Below the pieces are notes generated by a model. That model worked only from the letters and a program-made list of their open reading frames with translations, did not search any database and was not told the DNA's origin. The translations under genes were made by a program, and so were the position numbers. This document shows, in pieces, positions 63,685-64,000 of a stretch of 64,000 nt of DNA. The DNA is taken from NCBI GenBank assembly GCA_963741055.1, contig CAVUGU010000007.1, positions 1-64,000 of the forward strand, read 5' to 3'. This DNA is from Bog-756 sp963741055. Its GTDB lineage: Bacteria; Actinomycetota; Acidimicrobiia; Acidimicrobiales; RAAP-2. Position 1 is the first letter of the stretch. Each line of letters begins with the position of its first letter.

Positions 63685-64000
63685 TCAGGGCCGAGAAGGT
63701 GGTGTCGTGTCGCGGTTCGGGTGGTCGGGAGGCGGGTTCATCCGACCGGTCGGCTTCCAGCCGCTCTCGGAGATGACCTCCAACACCTGCTGCATGTTGA
63801 ACACGTCGTACTCGTAGTCGAACTTGCCGTCTCCGGCGTAGCGGAGCACGGACAGGCCCGCCACCCGGTAGGGCGATCCGTCTGCCCGGTTGCCCGGCAG
63901 TTGGTTCCACCACATGCTCACGACCCGGTCGCCGTCACCGACCGTCCACTCCTCGGGGAATCGCCAATCGTCGAGACCCACCATGCTGTCGACCATGAAC
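63685..64000 (-). CDS. SnoaL-like protein, 5' end beyond the window
   Basis: The C-terminal ~105 residues of a NTF2-like protein (DDWRFPEEWTVGDGDRVVSM, VAGLSVLRYAGDGKFDYEYD and MQQVLEVISESGW). The frame continues past the end of the window; the ATG at 63996 is likely internal because half of the fold is missing upstream. Confidence 0.7.
   Translation of the reverse strand, partial: FMVDSMVGLDDWRFPEEWTVGDGDRVVSMWWNQLPGNRADGSPYRVAGLSVLRYAGDGKFDYEYDVFNMQQVLEVISESGWKPTGRMNPPPDHPNRDTTPPSRP

Overview
The window is high-GC, densely packed DNA from an actinobacterium, most plausibly of the class Acidimicrobiia or a close relative. The basis is indirect: TetR regulators in abundance, a mycofactocin-coupled SDR, a DUF5522 protein, a maleylpyruvate-isomerase-fold (mycothiol-type) protein, DUF1707 and LemA/HtpX genes, many GTG starts with GGAGG sites, and secreted proteins carrying GYW-DGG-FAFGDA repeats. 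I see no rRNA, tRNA, CRISPR array, integrase or insertion sequence.

Layout. 1-8.4 kb is a cell-surface block: an uncharacterised ORF, a cellulose-synthase-like GT2 convergent with a GH12-like lipoprotein, and a 1,197-residue secreted beta-propeller/ASH/GYW-repeat protein. 8.9-12.6 kb holds an HtpX-like protease convergent with LemA, a DUF1707 protein and an amidohydrolase. 12.8-18.8 kb is a same-strand run of a membrane GGDEF-EAL protein, an alpha-oxoamine-synthase-type PLP enzyme joined to it by an ATGA overlap, and an MFS carrier. 18.9-34 kb contains four paralogous, atypical TetR-like regulators interleaved with a second GYW-repeat protein, an aldo/keto reductase, a thioredoxin-reductase-like plus LUD pair, TypA/BipA, and a divergent mycofactocin-SDR / aldehyde-dehydrogenase pair. 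Two copies of a compact regulatory module (twin 17-bp palindromes 25 bp apart, then a conserved leader) lie at 31.6 and 34.05 kb. 34.2-40.5 kb is a mixed region: a membrane protein, a UBP zinc finger, a SnoaL pseudogene with three in-frame stops, a DUF6916 / tail-collar / GNAT / DUF6916 cluster, msrB-msrA, an IPT/TIG protein and a NUDIX enzyme. 40.7-64 kb carries a third GYW-repeat protein (SGNH hydrolase) and then mostly lipid, small-molecule and redox genes: histidine phosphatase, YceH, SDR, SnoaL proteins, HSL-type esterase, two DHA2-type MFS pumps, acyl-CoA ligase, crotonase, a second diguanylate cyclase, a nitrobindin-like protein and a cysteine-less DksA/TraR protein.

A dominant property is broken reading frames. 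At least nine otherwise well-conserved genes are split by single-base-type frameshifts, several at homopolymer or GC-dinucleotide runs. Two of them (lemA and the mycofactocin SDR) regain typical C-termini and stop overlapping their neighbours when one base is restored. Residual indel errors from long-read assembly explain this better than mass pseudogenisation; the SnoaL gene, by contrast, is damaged by point substitutions. Frame-disrupted genes are given over their full reconstructed span.

Functional themes (inference): cyclic-di-GMP signalling (two GGDEF proteins, one with EAL) beside envelope polysaccharide and surface-protein genes; TetR-controlled fatty-acid, alcohol and aldehyde metabolism; and oxidative-damage repair (MsrA/MsrB, thioredoxin-reductase-like protein).
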